Positions 1 to 7,874 of a stretch of DNA of 39,193 bases are shown here, piece by piece. Origin of the DNA: an uncultured Muribaculaceae bacterium (GTDB lineage Bacteria; Bacteroidota; Bacteroidia; Bacteroidales; Muribaculaceae); contig CAJUQP010000033.1 of NCBI GenBank assembly GCA_910588245.1, positions 1 through 39,193 of the forward strand. The letters are read 5' to 3'. Position numbers and translations under genes: made by a program. The notes under the pieces were generated by a model, which saw only the letters and a list, made by a program, of their open reading frames with translations, was not told the origin of the DNA and did no database searches. The first letter of the stretch is position 1. Each line of letters opens with the position of its first letter.

Positions 1-52
1 GAACATTCGACGGATGCTCTTTTTTTATTCACATTTGTTTTTAAACAAGCTC
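1..52. mobile_element. Terminal fragment of an IS5-family (IS1031/ISL2-like) element
   Basis: Positions 1-52 match, with scattered differences, the right end of the complete IS at 17531-18426. Both end in the same 16-base terminal repeat (37-52 here, 18411-18426 there), preceded by a GATGCTC-containing hairpin and a T-run. A TTA trinucleotide follows at 53-55, like the TTA next to the complete copy. Only the outer end of this copy lies in the window; the transposase should lie to the left. The divergence shows it is a relative of the second copy, not a recent duplicate. Confidence 0.75.
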
Positions 53-240
53 TTAGTTTTTGTGTATCGTGCAGAGGCTTGGTGTGAACATACGGATAAA
101 GCGACTGAGAAACCCATAGCCTGATCTTTTGCGGTTCAGATTCGAGATGCTTTACAACTCCCACGATATCAGAAAAATAATCATCATTAAAGTCATATCC
201 CGTATTCTCGATAAGATAAATATTGGCGGTGAAAAAGCGC

Positions 241-324
241 TGATAAAAAATAAAATAAAAGGGAATGAACACAATCTGCAAATTCTTAATTTCAGATACG
301 GTTCATTCCCTTTTTATTTTATCA
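241..324. terminator. Large A/T-flanked hairpin, possible bidirectional terminator
   Basis: The arms at 241-270 and 301-324 pair through a perfect 10-bp core (GGGAATGAAC at 261-270, GTTCATTCCC at 301-310) and continue as A-rich against T-rich sequence. A smaller inner stem (ATCTG at 274-278, CAGAT at 293-297) sits in the loop. A-tract before and T-tract after fit a terminator working in both directions. The open frame at 129-389 runs through this palindrome and is not treated as a gene. The rest of 53-395 shows nothing recognisable. Confidence 0.45.
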
Positions 325-371
325 CATATTGGACTGCAAAGCCGCAGACAGCATCCCATACCGGCGGAGCG

Positions 372-403
372 TTGGGGCATATGAAATAATTTTTGTAACT
401 TTG
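372..403 (+). promoter_or_regulatory. Bacteroidetes-type promoter for recR
   Basis: TAACTTTG at 396-403 fits the -7 consensus TAnnTTTG, and TTGG at 372-375 sits 20 nt upstream as a weak -33 box. The recR ATG begins only 4 nt after the -7 box, so the transcript would start at or very near the start codon. Confidence 0.5.
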
Positions 404-407
404 CAGT

Positions 408-1037
408 ATGATTCAGTCTTTCAATTCATCATTACTTGAGAATGCGGTCGGGGAGCTTTCGAAGCTGCCGGGGATAGGCAGGAAGACGGCCCTGCGCCTG
501 GCGCTGCATCTTCTGCGCCGCGACGAGAACGAGGCCGTCGCACTCGGGGAATCAATCATCAACATGCGCCGGAATATCTGCTATTGTTCCCGATGCCACA
601 ACATAAGCGAGCAGGAGCTCTGCCCTATCTGCAGCGACACGCGTCGCGATCCGGCAGTGGTCTGCGTGGTGGAGAACGTAAAGGATGTGATCACAGTGGA
701 GGCCACACGTCAGCATTCAGGTCTATACCACGTGCTGGGAGGAGTGATCTCCCCTCTCGACGGCATTAGCCCTGCCGATCTGGAGATCGACAGTCTGGTG
801 CGCCGCGTCACTGAGGAAAACCTCCGGGAGGTGATCCTCGCCCTAAGCCCTACAATTGAAGGAGACACCACAAATTTCTATATATACCGCAAACTCGCCG
901 ATCTCCCCGTGCAGGTGACCATGCTCGCGCGCGGCCTGAGCATAGGCAACGAACTGGAATATACCGACGAACTCACTTTGGGCAAATCGATACAGAACCG
1001 CATACTTTTCTCATCAACATTCCATCCCAATGAATAG
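408..1037 (+). CDS. recR: Recombination mediator RecR
   Basis: RecR acts with RecF and RecO to load RecA on gapped single-stranded DNA during cytosolic recombinational repair. The 209 residues match the usual family length (about 200). The order is standard: a helix-hairpin-helix near residues 15-30 (LPGIGRKTA), a four-cysteine zinc finger near residues 58-75 (CSRCHN, then CPIC), and a Toprim domain with VVENVKD, the loop LGGVISPLDG, and a terminal region containing ARGLSIGNELEY. The start at 408 gives the normal N terminus (SSLLENAVGELSKLPGIG). The stop overlaps the start of the next gene by 8 bp, implying coupling. The promoter at 396-403 almost touches the ATG, so the message may be leaderless. 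Confidence 0.97.
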   Translation: MIQSFNSSLLENAVGELSKLPGIGRKTALRLALHLLRRDENEAVALGESIINMRRNICYCSRCHNISEQELCPICSDTRRDPAVVCVVENVKDVITVEATRQHSGLYHVLGGVISPLDGISPADLEIDSLVRRVTEENLREVILALSPTIEGDTTNFYIYRKLADLPVQVTMLARGLSIGNELEYTDELTLGKSIQNRILFSSTFHPNE

Positions 1038-1539
1038 CATATCGCTGCGTGCGCCCGAACCTACCGATGCCGATTTCATGTATGACATAGAGAACGACAC
1101 CGACGCCTGGAAATATGGCGATACCGTTGCCCCCATATCCCGAAAAATGCTTCGCGACTACGCCCTCTCCTACGACGCGGATCCATTCGGCAGCGGACAA
1201 CTGCGCCTCGTGGCATGCGACAGCCGCACGGGTGATCCCGTGGGTCTCGCCGATCTCTATGACATCTCTCAGCGCCACTCCCGTGCCTTCATAGGCATAT
1301 ACATCCGCAGGGCATACAGGGGGAAGGGATACGGCCGCGACACTATCGACGCTCTTTGCAAATATGCGCGCAAGGTGCTGATGATCTCCACGCTCGCGGC
1401 AAAGATAAGCGACGACAATCCCGCGTCGCTGACGCTCTTCAGCGAGTGCGGATTCAGCCATGCAGCAACCCTGTCTGACTGGCTGCGCACCCCTGAAGGC
1501 ACCTCCATGGCCATGCACATCCTGACACACCATCTCTGA
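1030..1539 (+). CDS. GNAT family N-acetyltransferase
   Basis: This is a 169-residue GNAT enzyme, predicted to move an acetyl group from acetyl-CoA to an amine or a protein N terminus; the substrate is unknown. The acetyl-CoA pyrophosphate loop is clear at RRAYRGKGYGRDT, after a beta strand ending IGIYI, and NPASLTLFSECGF is the typical motif B region. The N-terminal RAPEPTDADFMYDIENDTDAW resembles RimJ/SpeG-type enzymes. It overlaps recR by 8 bp (1030-1037), so the two are probably cotranscribed and translationally coupled; this does not prove a role in repair. A strong terminator follows at 1553-1586. Confidence 0.88.
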   Translation: MNSISLRAPEPTDADFMYDIENDTDAWKYGDTVAPISRKMLRDYALSYDADPFGSGQLRLVACDSRTGDPVGLADLYDISQRHSRAFIGIYIRRAYRGKGYGRDTIDALCKYARKVLMISTLAAKISDDNPASLTLFSECGFSHAATLSDWLRTPEGTSMAMHILTHHL

Positions 1540-1552
1540 GTAAACATACGCA

Positions 1553-1586
1553 TAAGGCCCGGCAGGGATATCCCTGCCGGGCCTTA
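1553..1586. terminator. Perfect 34-bp palindrome, bidirectional terminator
   Basis: The 17-base arm TAAGGCCCGGCAGGGAT is followed directly by its exact reverse complement. It lies between the convergent ends of the GNAT gene (stop at 1539) and the cyuA-like gene (stop at 1609), so it most likely ends transcription from both sides. Confidence 0.85.
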
Positions 1587-1608
1587 CACGTATATATCTT
1601 CTGCAAGC

Positions 1609-2898
1609 CTACTTACAGGTCATGATAGAGAGGACATAGCGGTCAGTCTCGACCATAGCGTCGCGCCCTATGGAGGTGAGATTATGGATTGACCTGTCGA
1701 CGTCGTCACTCACGATACCCTCCACCTGAGTGACACACTTTCCGTTCATGGCCAGCATCGCCGACATGAGGGCGGTAGATACGCCGGAGGAGATCTTGAG
1801 CGAGCATGACGGCTTGGCCCCGTCGCATATCATTCCCGTAAGATTGGCTACCATGTTCTTCACAGAGGCGCAGATCTCATCATACCCCCCACCCATAAGA
1901 TAGGTGATGCCACTGGAAGCACCGGTCGACGCCACCACGCATCCACATAGGGCGGAGAGCCGTCCAAGGCTCTGCTTTATGTAGATGCTGGTGAGATGGC
2001 TCAAGGTAAGTGCCCTTATCATCTGCTCTTCCGATGCCGCGATATCCTCGGCATAGCTCACTACCGGCATCGTGGCGCAGATACCCTGGTTGCCGCTGCC
2101 CGAATTAGACATCACAGCCACCTGAGCGCCGCCCATGCGGGCGTCGCATGCGGCCGACGTGGCACTCAGCATATGCTCGAGAGGAGTATCGCCGAAAAGA
2201 GATCTGCCCTTCCTCTGCATGGTGGCACCGAGGGAATGCCCGTAGTCACCCTTCAGCGCAAGTTCGGCGGCAGCCTTGTTGAGCCTGCGTGCATCGAGTA
2301 TGAAAGAGATCTCATCGAGAGGAGCGGTCATGGCGAAATCATAGACGGTGGCCATATCGAGTTCTCGGTCGGCCGAATCGCCGTGAGACACGCCTCCGCA
2401 TTCTCCAATTCTGTCGAGAAGCACTTCGCCGTCGTGCTCAAGATATACGAAGTTGGTGTGGGATACGGAAATCACGGCTTTGGCATAGTTCCCGGATTTT
2501 CCCTCTACCGTGACCTCTATATGGAGGATGGAGGGTGGATTCTCGCAAAGGCCAATGCGTATGGCATCACGCGATATATATTCCTTGCCGCGCTCCACAG
2601 CCGCCGGATCAACATCGCGGAGCACCTCAAGCCCATACTCCGAGCGGCCGATAAGCGCTCCGAGCGCCACCGCTATGGGCAGGCCGATCATACCCGTGCC
2701 GGGGATGCCGACTCCCATTGCGTTTTTCAATATATTAGGACTAAGCAGCACCTCAATGCCTGCCGGCTCCTCGCCGAGCAATTCGGTGGCTTTGGCCACA
2801 CATAAAGACACTGCGGCGGGTTCCGTACATCCTAAGGCGGGGACCACTTCCCGCTTCATGAGGGAGATTATCTCTTTTCTGATTTCATCGCTTAGCAT
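1609..2898 (-). CDS. cyuA: L-cysteine desulfidase / serine dehydratase alpha family protein (CyuA/YhaM, UPF0597)
   Basis: The 429-residue product aligns along its length with what I recall of E. coli CyuA (YhaM), an oxygen-sensitive Fe-S enzyme converting L-cysteine to pyruvate, ammonia and sulfide in the cytosol. Visible hallmarks are PALGCTEPAA (Cys24), NILKNAMGVGIPGTGMIGLP, DARMGGAQVAVMSNSGSGNQGI, and a C-terminal MICDGAKPSCSLKIS carrying two further cysteines expected to help bind the cluster. Start and length agree with the family. It lies 119 bp downstream of tdk on the same strand and ends at the strong palindrome at 1553-1586. The gene symbol rests on similarity; some annotations call this family L-serine ammonia-lyase, so substrate preference is not certain. 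Confidence 0.85.
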   Translation of the reverse strand: MLSDEIRKEIISLMKREVVPALGCTEPAAVSLCVAKATELLGEEPAGIEVLLSPNILKNAMGVGIPGTGMIGLPIAVALGALIGRSEYGLEVLRDVDPAAVERGKEYISRDAIRIGLCENPPSILHIEVTVEGKSGNYAKAVISVSHTNFVYLEHDGEVLLDRIGECGGVSHGDSADRELDMATVYDFAMTAPLDEISFILDARRLNKAAAELALKGDYGHSLGATMQRKGRSLFGDTPLEHMLSATSAACDARMGGAQVAVMSNSGSGNQGICATMPVVSYAEDIAASEEQMIRALTLSHLTSIYIKQSLGRLSALCGCVVASTGASSGITYLMGGGYDEICASVKNMVANLTGMICDGAKPSCSLKISSGVSTALMSAMLAMNGKCVTQVEGIVSDDVDRSIHNLTSIGRDAMVETDRYVLSIMTCK

Positions 2899-2900
2899 GA

Positions 2901-2960
2901 GAGTTTATGATTTATGGTTTAGAGTTGAGGGTTTAAAGGTTGAGAGTTGAGAGTTGAGGT
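2901..2960. repeat. Short degenerate repeats of GAGTTGAG type
   Basis: The gap between tdk and the cyuA-like gene contains several imperfect tandem copies of a GAGAGTTGA unit (clearest at 2922-2960), with TTTATGATTTATGG-like sequence before them. Such low-complexity repeats occur between genes in Bacteroidetes. No function can be read from the sequence. Confidence 0.5.
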
Positions 2961-3017
2961 GGGGAGAGAGCAAAAGGACTTACAATCAGTAACTGAAAAT
3001 TACCAATTATTAATTGA

Positions 3018-3638
3018 TCACAGCGGTAGACGCCCTTCGTCAAGTCTGGCGATCCGGCGATTGGTCCAGCATTTGCGGCATACCGCCATATAGCGGTCGT
3101 TGCCGCCGATCTCCACCTGCTCTCCTTCGGTGATGATACGGCCCCGGCCGTCGATGCGGGCATTGACAATGGTCTTGCGTCCGCAACTGCATGTTGATTT
3201 CACCTCCTCTATGGAGTCGGCTATCTCGAAAAGACGGCGCGAGCCCTCAAAGAGATGAGTCTGGAAATCAGTACGCAATCCGTAACACAGCACATTGCAT
3301 CCGAAATCGTCGACTATCGCCGCAAACTGGTCGACTTGCTCAGGTGTGAGAAACTGAGCCTCGTCGACAAGCATCCACTCAGGCACCACTCCCCCCTCGT
3401 CGTGCATATGGCTTACGAGTTCGTAGAGATTGGTGTCGCGGTATATCCATTTGCATTCCCTTTCTATCCCTATGCGGCTCCTGATCACATTGCGCGCCTC
3501 GCGGGTGTCGACCACAGGCTTGAAGCATAGATATGCCATGCCACGCTCCTCGAAATTATAGGCCGTGGTCAGCAACATGGCGGTCTTGGCTGATCCCATG
3601 GTGCCGTAGCGGAAATAAAGTTTGCCGATCCTTTTCAT
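3018..3638 (-). CDS. tdk: Thymidine kinase (class II)
   Basis: This 206-residue protein is a TK1-like thymidine kinase, which phosphorylates thymidine to dTMP in the cytosolic salvage pathway. The P-loop is at residues 12-19 (GTMGSAKT), the Walker B/catalytic segment VDEAQF at residues 91-96, and the lasso region carries two zinc-binding pairs, C150/C152 and C187/C190. Length is typical. Unusually, the P-loop has Ala where most kinases have the Gly before Lys; related enzymes vary there, so activity is still likely. A good promoter sits upstream at 3668-3699, and cyuA may be read from the same transcript. Confidence 0.95.
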   Translation of the reverse strand: MKRIGKLYFRYGTMGSAKTAMLLTTAYNFEERGMAYLCFKPVVDTREARNVIRSRIGIERECKWIYRDTNLYELVSHMHDEGGVVPEWMLVDEAQFLTPEQVDQFAAIVDDFGCNVLCYGLRTDFQTHLFEGSRRLFEIADSIEEVKSTCSCGRKTIVNARIDGRGRIITEGEQVEIGGNDRYMAVCRKCWTNRRIARLDEGRLPL

Positions 3639-3667
3639 TCTGTCATCACATATGAAATACTACGATG

Positions 3668-3699
3668 TAAAGGTAGCACTTTTTAAGGGATCCTGCAAA
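3668..3699 (-). promoter_or_regulatory. Promoter for tdk
   Basis: On the minus strand TTTG (3699-3696) is followed after exactly 20 nt by TACCTTTA (3675-3668), one mismatch from TAnnTTTG. The leader to the tdk start at 3638 is short. Confidence 0.6.
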
Positions 3700-4051
3700 T
3701 AAAACTATCGACTCCTGATGGCAAAGAGGCAGCAAAAATGCAGTATTTCGGCTATTTACCCTCAACAATATTGACATTGTGATTGTTATAGCTTCGGAAA
3801 GCAACGCCGCGGAACATGACTCCGGCCTCACGGATCCATTCCGGGCAACCGAACGCAATCCATATTGACATTCAACGACGCTAAAAGCCCCCTCTATGAA
3901 ACTATCCAGAGTCATATCGGTCGATCCGGGCCGACTCACGCTCGGGGCGCTCCATCCGGAAGCCCCCGTAAGGTTGATCAGGACCAAGGTCCTGAGCCCG
4001 GTATATAAAGAAAGAAAAGGAAAAGGAAGCCTCAACCTCACATTCGCCTGC
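3700..4051. other. Intergenic stretch without a recognised gene
   Basis: This lies between the divergent tdk and DoxX-like genes. Open frames here (minus strand to 3646, plus strand from 3896) have no family resemblance. The plus-strand frame runs into the DoxX-like gene, so translation could in principle begin at 3896. Beyond the tdk promoter nothing specific is visible. Confidence 0.4.
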
Positions 4052-4495
4052 ATGATGCCCGGCGTCAATCTCTACGGCACATACATCCTGCTGCTGCGCC
4101 TCTTATTCGCCGCGCTGCTGATAGTGTCGGGAGCGTTCATACTCGACAGCCGTATCATAGCTCCCGAAAACATCATGTCGTCGCGCATCTTCGCCATCGG
4201 CGAGATCGCTGCCGGCGGAATGCTCGCAGTCGGACTGCTTTCACGTTTCGCCATGCTCTCCGCAGCGGTGGTATTCGCAATAATATCTGTGAAATCAGGC
4301 ATATACGGCGACCTCGACATCCAGTCGATAGCGTGCTTCATCGGCAGCGCCATCTTCCTTATCGCGGGAGCCGGAAAATATTCCCTCGACTATCTTATAA
4401 GAAAAGGGATAATGAGCCATACCGCGAAAAAACGCAAGGCTGCCAGAGAAGCACGGATGTCGTACAAGGCATACCGCGTGGCCGACAACTGCTGA
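4052..4495 (+). CDS. DoxX-like small integral membrane protein
   Basis: The protein (147 residues from 4052) has four hydrophobic segments in DoxX-like arrangement: YGTYILLLRLLFAALLIVSG, a loop, then a glycine-rich helix IGEIAAGGMLAVGLLSR, FAMLSAAVVFAIISV, and SIACFIGSAIFLIAGAGKYSLD, ending in a basic cytosolic tail rich in Lys and Arg. DoxX proteins sit in the inner membrane; some are linked to redox stress, but this member's role is unknown. The frame is open back to an ATG at 3896, adding 52 basic, non-membrane residues; I prefer ATG 4052, where family-like sequence begins. It converges with rpmA across a strong terminator. Confidence 0.65.
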   Translation: MMPGVNLYGTYILLLRLLFAALLIVSGAFILDSRIIAPENIMSSRIFAIGEIAAGGMLAVGLLSRFAMLSAAVVFAIISVKSGIYGDLDIQSIACFIGSAIFLIAGAGKYSLDYLIRKGIMSHTAKKRKAAREARMSYKAYRVADNC

Positions 4496-4519
4496 CTCTA
4501 CCGCAAACATAAATTAAAA

Positions 4520-4559
4520 AGTCTTCCCGGTGGCAGACCATGTCCGCACCGGGAAGACT
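4520..4559. terminator. Bidirectional terminator between the DoxX-like gene and rpmA
   Basis: AGTCTTCCCGGTG (4520-4532) and CACCGGGAAGACT (4547-4559) form a perfect 13-bp stem with a 14-nt loop, preceded by an A-run. The position between convergent genes fits termination from both sides. Confidence 0.85.
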
Positions 4560-4586
4560 CTAATATTGTTTACTGCCTGATATCTA

Positions 4587-4847
4587 TCAGTTCTGATGGG
4601 GCTGCACGTTGATGAACTTGCGGCCCTCTTTGCCTGTGGAGAACACTACAACTCCGTCGATGAGGGCGAACAGAGTGTGGTCTTTGCCCATGCCTACATT
4701 CAGTCCGGGATGATGCTGAGTGCCACGCTGACGCTTCAGGATGTTTCCGGCTTTGCAGTTAGACCCACCGAAGATTTTCACACCAAGTCGTTTGCTTTCT
4801 GATTCGCGGCCGTTCTTCGAACTGCCGACACCTTTTTTATGTGCCAT
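4587..4847 (-). CDS. rpmA: 50S ribosomal protein L27
   Basis: L27 is a small, basic large-subunit protein near the peptidyl-transferase centre. The 86-residue product shows the family signature: N-terminal MAHKKGVGSSKNGRESESKRLGVK with an exposed basic tail, then the GNILKRQRGTQHHPG core and GKDHTLFALIDG. It lacks the cleavable N-terminal extension found in Firmicutes L27. It follows rplU by 15 nt on the same strand, the conserved L21-L27 operon, and ends before the terminator at 4520-4559. Confidence 0.98.
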   Translation of the reverse strand: MAHKKGVGSSKNGRESESKRLGVKIFGGSNCKAGNILKRQRGTQHHPGLNVGMGKDHTLFALIDGVVVFSTGKEGRKFINVQPHQN

Positions 4848-4862
4848 ATCTGATGAGTGTTT

Positions 4863-5183
4863 TTACTTTTCAATTGATTTAACCAATACTTTGGTGAACT
4901 GCTGACGGTGTCCGTTTTTGCGGCGATAGCCTTTGCGGCGTCTTTTCTTGAAAACGATCACTTTCTCGCCCTTCACGAGGGGAAGAAGCACTTCACAATT
5001 CACTTTAGCGCCTTCAACGGCAGGCGCGCCGACCTTAACGTCGCCGTCGGCATCTATAAGAAGCACTTTGTCGAAAGCGACTGCGTCGCCCTCTTTCACT
5101 TCATCGCCGAGGTGGTGGACATAGAGGTATTTTCCCTCTTCAGCCTTAAACTGCTGTCCTTTGATTTCTACGATAGCGTACAT
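4863..5183 (-). CDS. rplU: 50S ribosomal protein L21
   Basis: L21 binds 23S rRNA in the large subunit. The 106-residue protein begins MYAIVEIKGQQFKAEEGKYL, the conserved L21 start, and ends in the very basic KKRRRKGYRRKNGHRQQFT segment that contacts rRNA. Length is normal. It is the first gene of the rplU-rpmA operon and has its own promoter at 5273-5304, which separates it from the upstream DUF6048 gene. Confidence 0.98.
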   Translation of the reverse strand: MYAIVEIKGQQFKAEEGKYLYVHHLGDEVKEGDAVAFDKVLLIDADGDVKVGAPAVEGAKVNCEVLLPLVKGEKVIVFKKRRRKGYRRKNGHRQQFTKVLVKSIEK

Positions 5184-5272
5184 TTACTATTATTGATTTG
5201 AAATTCAAATGAATCCGTTGGGCGGCAGGATATTTCCCGCGCTTTTTCGGGCCATGGCGGAATTCGCGACTG

Positions 5273-5304
5273 CAAAATTACAATTTTTTTTTCATCCCGC
5301 CAAA
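5273..5304 (-). promoter_or_regulatory. Promoter for rplU-rpmA
   Basis: On the minus strand TTTG (5304-5301) is followed after 20 nt by TAATTTTG (5280-5273), a perfect match to the Bacteroidetes -33/-7 pattern. It leaves a leader of about 85 nt before rplU, with room for control elements, though none could be identified. Confidence 0.8.
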
Positions 5305-5306
5305 TA

Positions 5307-6236
5307 TTACAGCTCATTTTTGACCGAATCGGCAGGAAGTACCGCTCCCGGAAGGTCTTTACGCTCGGGCAGCGGCGCATCGTGGACCGGGGCGTCCCCC
5401 TCTTCCGGAAGCACCGCATCCTTCTTCTTATGGCGGAAGGGGATGGTATAAATCAGGGAGAACGACGCGGAAATGGCGGAAGTAGTGCCGTAGCCGGGTA
5501 TGAACCACGGATCGGAATTGGTTCCCTTGCTTGAGTTGAACTTGAACCGGTATCTGAAATCCCATCCCATCGAGACGCCTTTCCAGATCTTCACCTTTAT
5601 CCCCCCGAGCACCTCGCCGTAGAGGGCGTGGGCCTTCTGGCCGAGGATGGAAGCTGACTGTGTCTGGTCCCAATAGGGTGAATTGACGGTGATATCGGTG
5701 ATGTCATAGCTGAATGACGAGTAGCCTCCCCGCAGGCCGAAATGCACCTGATAGTCGGGAGAGCTCTTATAGAGGAAGTTGTAGTTCATGCCGATCTTGC
5801 CGTAGAACGACGGTTTCCCCTTATAGCGGAAGTTGCCTTCCTCAGGACGGTTGTCGGCAAAGCCGACGCCAAGCTCCACCACAGGCTCAAACCAGTTGTG
5901 GAGCGACAAGGAGGCCCAGAGGTCAAGGCTGGCGTGCTTCTGTCCCGCCGCCATCATGACGGCATCGAAGAAATTGAATCCGACGCTCACCGACTGCAGA
6001 AGAGGATAGACAGGGCCGGGACGCGCACTCTTCACCGTGTCGAGGTCGGCGAGGAAAAGCACCGGCTCCTCCAGCGGGTTACCGTGCTTGTCATAGTAAT
6101 GCAGCACCGGCTGACGCGGCTTCGTGGGATCATTGTCAACCGGAGTGATCTTCTTCTGCCCCATGACAGGAAGCGACACCGCGGCCATCATGACGGCGGT
6201 GGCGAGCGTCTTCAGCAAAGCAATCTTTCCAATCAT
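5307..6236 (-). CDS. DUF6048 family protein, probable outer-membrane beta-barrel
   Basis: A 309-residue protein with a Sec signal peptide (about residues 1-26, ending near VMGQ), then a short acidic/proline segment and a series of alternating aromatic strands (SLHNWFEPVVELGVGF, YGKIGMNYNFLY, VHFGLRGGYSSFSYD, SMGWDFRYRFKF, ISASFSLIYTIPF). This pattern is typical of an outer-membrane beta-barrel. The C terminus carries a charged and proline-rich tail. Its start overlaps the stop of the DUF6452 gene by 4 bp (6233-6236), so the two are translationally coupled. This DUF6452-DUF6048 pair is a recurring Bacteroidetes arrangement as I recall it; the function is unknown. Confidence 0.75.
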   Translation of the reverse strand: MIGKIALLKTLATAVMMAAVSLPVMGQKKITPVDNDPTKPRQPVLHYYDKHGNPLEEPVLFLADLDTVKSARPGPVYPLLQSVSVGFNFFDAVMMAAGQKHASLDLWASLSLHNWFEPVVELGVGFADNRPEEGNFRYKGKPSFYGKIGMNYNFLYKSSPDYQVHFGLRGGYSSFSYDITDITVNSPYWDQTQSASILGQKAHALYGEVLGGIKVKIWKGVSMGWDFRYRFKFNSSKGTNSDPWFIPGYGTTSAISASFSLIYTIPFRHKKKDAVLPEEGDAPVHDAPLPERKDLPGAVLPADSVKNEL

Positions 6237-6766
6237 GGCTGTTCCTCCTCTCTCGCTACCCTGAAATATATGCGGAGGTTTTCCGCATTCTTATTGTCGA
6301 TAACACCCCCGGGGCATGTCACTGAGTCTATGACGTGGTGGGTCGTGACAATGTCGCGCATACGGTATTCATAGACCACTCCGCACGACGATGAGACGAA
6401 CCACGGCACTATATCATAGTTGAAAGTTATGGTGTCGGCTATGCGGAAGCGCCCGAGGTCACCCTGGAGATATCTGATCACATAGCTGGTCGATTCCTGA
6501 TCGATACGGAAAGGGAGATAACTCTGCTTCAGATTGCGCACCGAATCATGGAGCACGCTGTCGCCCGGGGCGCCGATGCCATAGATTGTGACGGAGTCGA
6601 CACTGATAGCCACAGGCACCGCCTCCGAACTGTAGAATCCGGCCAGCGGAAGTGAATTTTTGTTCTCCATACACTCATCGTTGGTGCATGCCATGCCAGC
6701 AATCAGCAAGGCAATGCCCGCCGGAAGAATCCCGCGCCGCAGCGCGTTCTGTAATCCGGTGCTCAT
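6233..6766 (-). CDS. DUF6452 family putative lipoprotein
   Basis: A 177-residue exported protein. The N terminus has basic residues, a hydrophobic stretch (LPAGIALLIAGMAC) and Cys27, consistent with a lipobox, although Gly at -3 is not ideal. The mature part starts TNDECMENKNSLPLAGFY, with acidic residues after the Cys as often seen in Bacteroidetes surface lipoproteins. The rest is beta-rich with two cysteines (CGVVYEYR, CPGGVIDN). It overlaps the glycosyltransferase stop by 4 bp (6763-6766) and the DUF6048 start by 4 bp, so all three genes form a tightly coupled operon. Function is unknown; a partnership with the DUF6048 barrel is inferred from coupling. Confidence 0.75.
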   Translation of the reverse strand: MSTGLQNALRRGILPAGIALLIAGMACTNDECMENKNSLPLAGFYSSEAVPVAISVDSVTIYGIGAPGDSVLHDSVRNLKQSYLPFRIDQESTSYVIRYLQGDLGRFRIADTITFNYDIVPWFVSSSCGVVYEYRMRDIVTTHHVIDSVTCPGGVIDNKNAENLRIYFRVAREEEQP

Positions 6767-7713
6767 ATCTCCTCGGCTATAAGGTAATTATTTCGCTCGG
6801 GAGAGTTCCTGGTGATCAGCTCCCCTATGAAACCCGACAGGAAGAACTGCAGGCCCATCACCATCGCGGCAAGCGACAGATAGAAATAGACCGATTTCGT
6901 GACGTAGAAATGATACGTATCGCTGTTCATGCTTATCACTTTCAGCACGAGCACCACGAGAACAGCCAGGAAACCGATAAGGAACATGAGCGAGCCGAGC
7001 AGGCCGAATATGTGCATCGGCTTGACACCGAATTTCGACTGGAACCATAGAGTCCCCAGGTCGAGGTAACCGTTGACAAAGCGGTCAAGGCCGAACTTCG
7101 TGTGGCCGTATTTGCGTGCCTGATGATGGACCACCTTCTCCCCTATCTTCGTATATCCTGCGTTCTTGGCGAGATAAGGGATATAGCGGTGCATGTCTCC
7201 ATACACTTCTATGTGCTTCACCACGGCATTGCGGTAAGCCTTGAGGCCACAGTTGAAATCGTGGAGATTCTTTATGCCGCTCACCTTCCTCGCCGTGGCG
7301 TTGAAGAGCTTTGTAGGAAGTGTCTTGGAGAGGGGATCATAACGTTTCTTTTTCCATCCCGACACGAGGTCATAACCCTCCTCGCGGATCATACGGTATA
7401 GTTCCGGTATCTCGTCGGGGCTGTCCTGCAGATCGGCGTCCATGGTGATCACGACGTCCCCCTTGGCCCGGCGGAAGCCGGTGTCGAGCGCCGGCGATTT
7501 GCCATAGTTGCGGGAAAAGGATACGGCGTGGATATGATCGTCGGCTGCCGCGAGCTTCCTGATCACATCAAGCGAGCGATCGGTGGAGCCGTCGTCGATG
7601 AAGAGCACCTCATAGGTGAAGCCGTTGGCGTCCATCACCCGCTTTATCCATGCCGAGAGTTCGGGAAGCGATTCCTCCTCGTTATATAAAGGTATGACTA
7701 CTGAAATGTCCAT
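6763..7713 (-). CDS. GT2 family glycosyltransferase with two C-terminal membrane helices (DPM1/GtrB-like)
   Basis: The 316-residue enzyme has a GT-A fold domain at residues 1-225: MDISVVIPLYNEEESLPEL, the nucleotide-binding DDGSTD, and the DXD-like DADLQDSPDEIPEL. Then come two transmembrane helices (about residues 235-262 and 275-300) with a C-terminal cytosolic tail. This is the plan of polyprenyl-phosphate sugar synthases such as GtrB/DPM1, which move a sugar from a nucleotide donor to a lipid carrier at the inner membrane; donor and acceptor are unknown here. It is coupled to DUF6452 by an ATGA overlap and lies 161 bp after DUF4199, a common Bacteroidetes neighbourhood. Confidence 0.88.
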   Translation of the reverse strand: MDISVVIPLYNEEESLPELSAWIKRVMDANGFTYEVLFIDDGSTDRSLDVIRKLAAADDHIHAVSFSRNYGKSPALDTGFRRAKGDVVITMDADLQDSPDEIPELYRMIREEGYDLVSGWKKKRYDPLSKTLPTKLFNATARKVSGIKNLHDFNCGLKAYRNAVVKHIEVYGDMHRYIPYLAKNAGYTKIGEKVVHHQARKYGHTKFGLDRFVNGYLDLGTLWFQSKFGVKPMHIFGLLGSLMFLIGFLAVLVVLVLKVISMNSDTYHFYVTKSVYFYLSLAAMVMGLQFFLSGFIGELITRNSPERNNYLIAEEI

Positions 7714-7874
7714 TTTCCGTTAAGACGTTGGTAAGAATTAGCAGACAGATAACCGCGAACGCCGCTTACCTGCCCGGTTTTAAGCGCGAAATTACTAAAA
7801 AAATCTCAATGACCTCCACATAAGGCCCGGTTAAGTATGGCTCAGCCCCCATATTTCCTGCGAAACACGCAGGC

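Noticed and set aside
129..389. 86-codon open frame upstream of recR
   Set aside because: It runs across the palindrome at 241-324, has no family resemblance and no promoter or ribosome binding site.
1996..2805. 269-codon plus-strand frame opposite the cyuA-like gene
   Set aside because: It lies wholly antisense to a clear conserved gene and has the composition of a shadow frame.
3646..4068. 140-codon minus-strand frame upstream of tdk
   Set aside because: It overlaps the tdk promoter and the DoxX-like gene start, with no protein family features.
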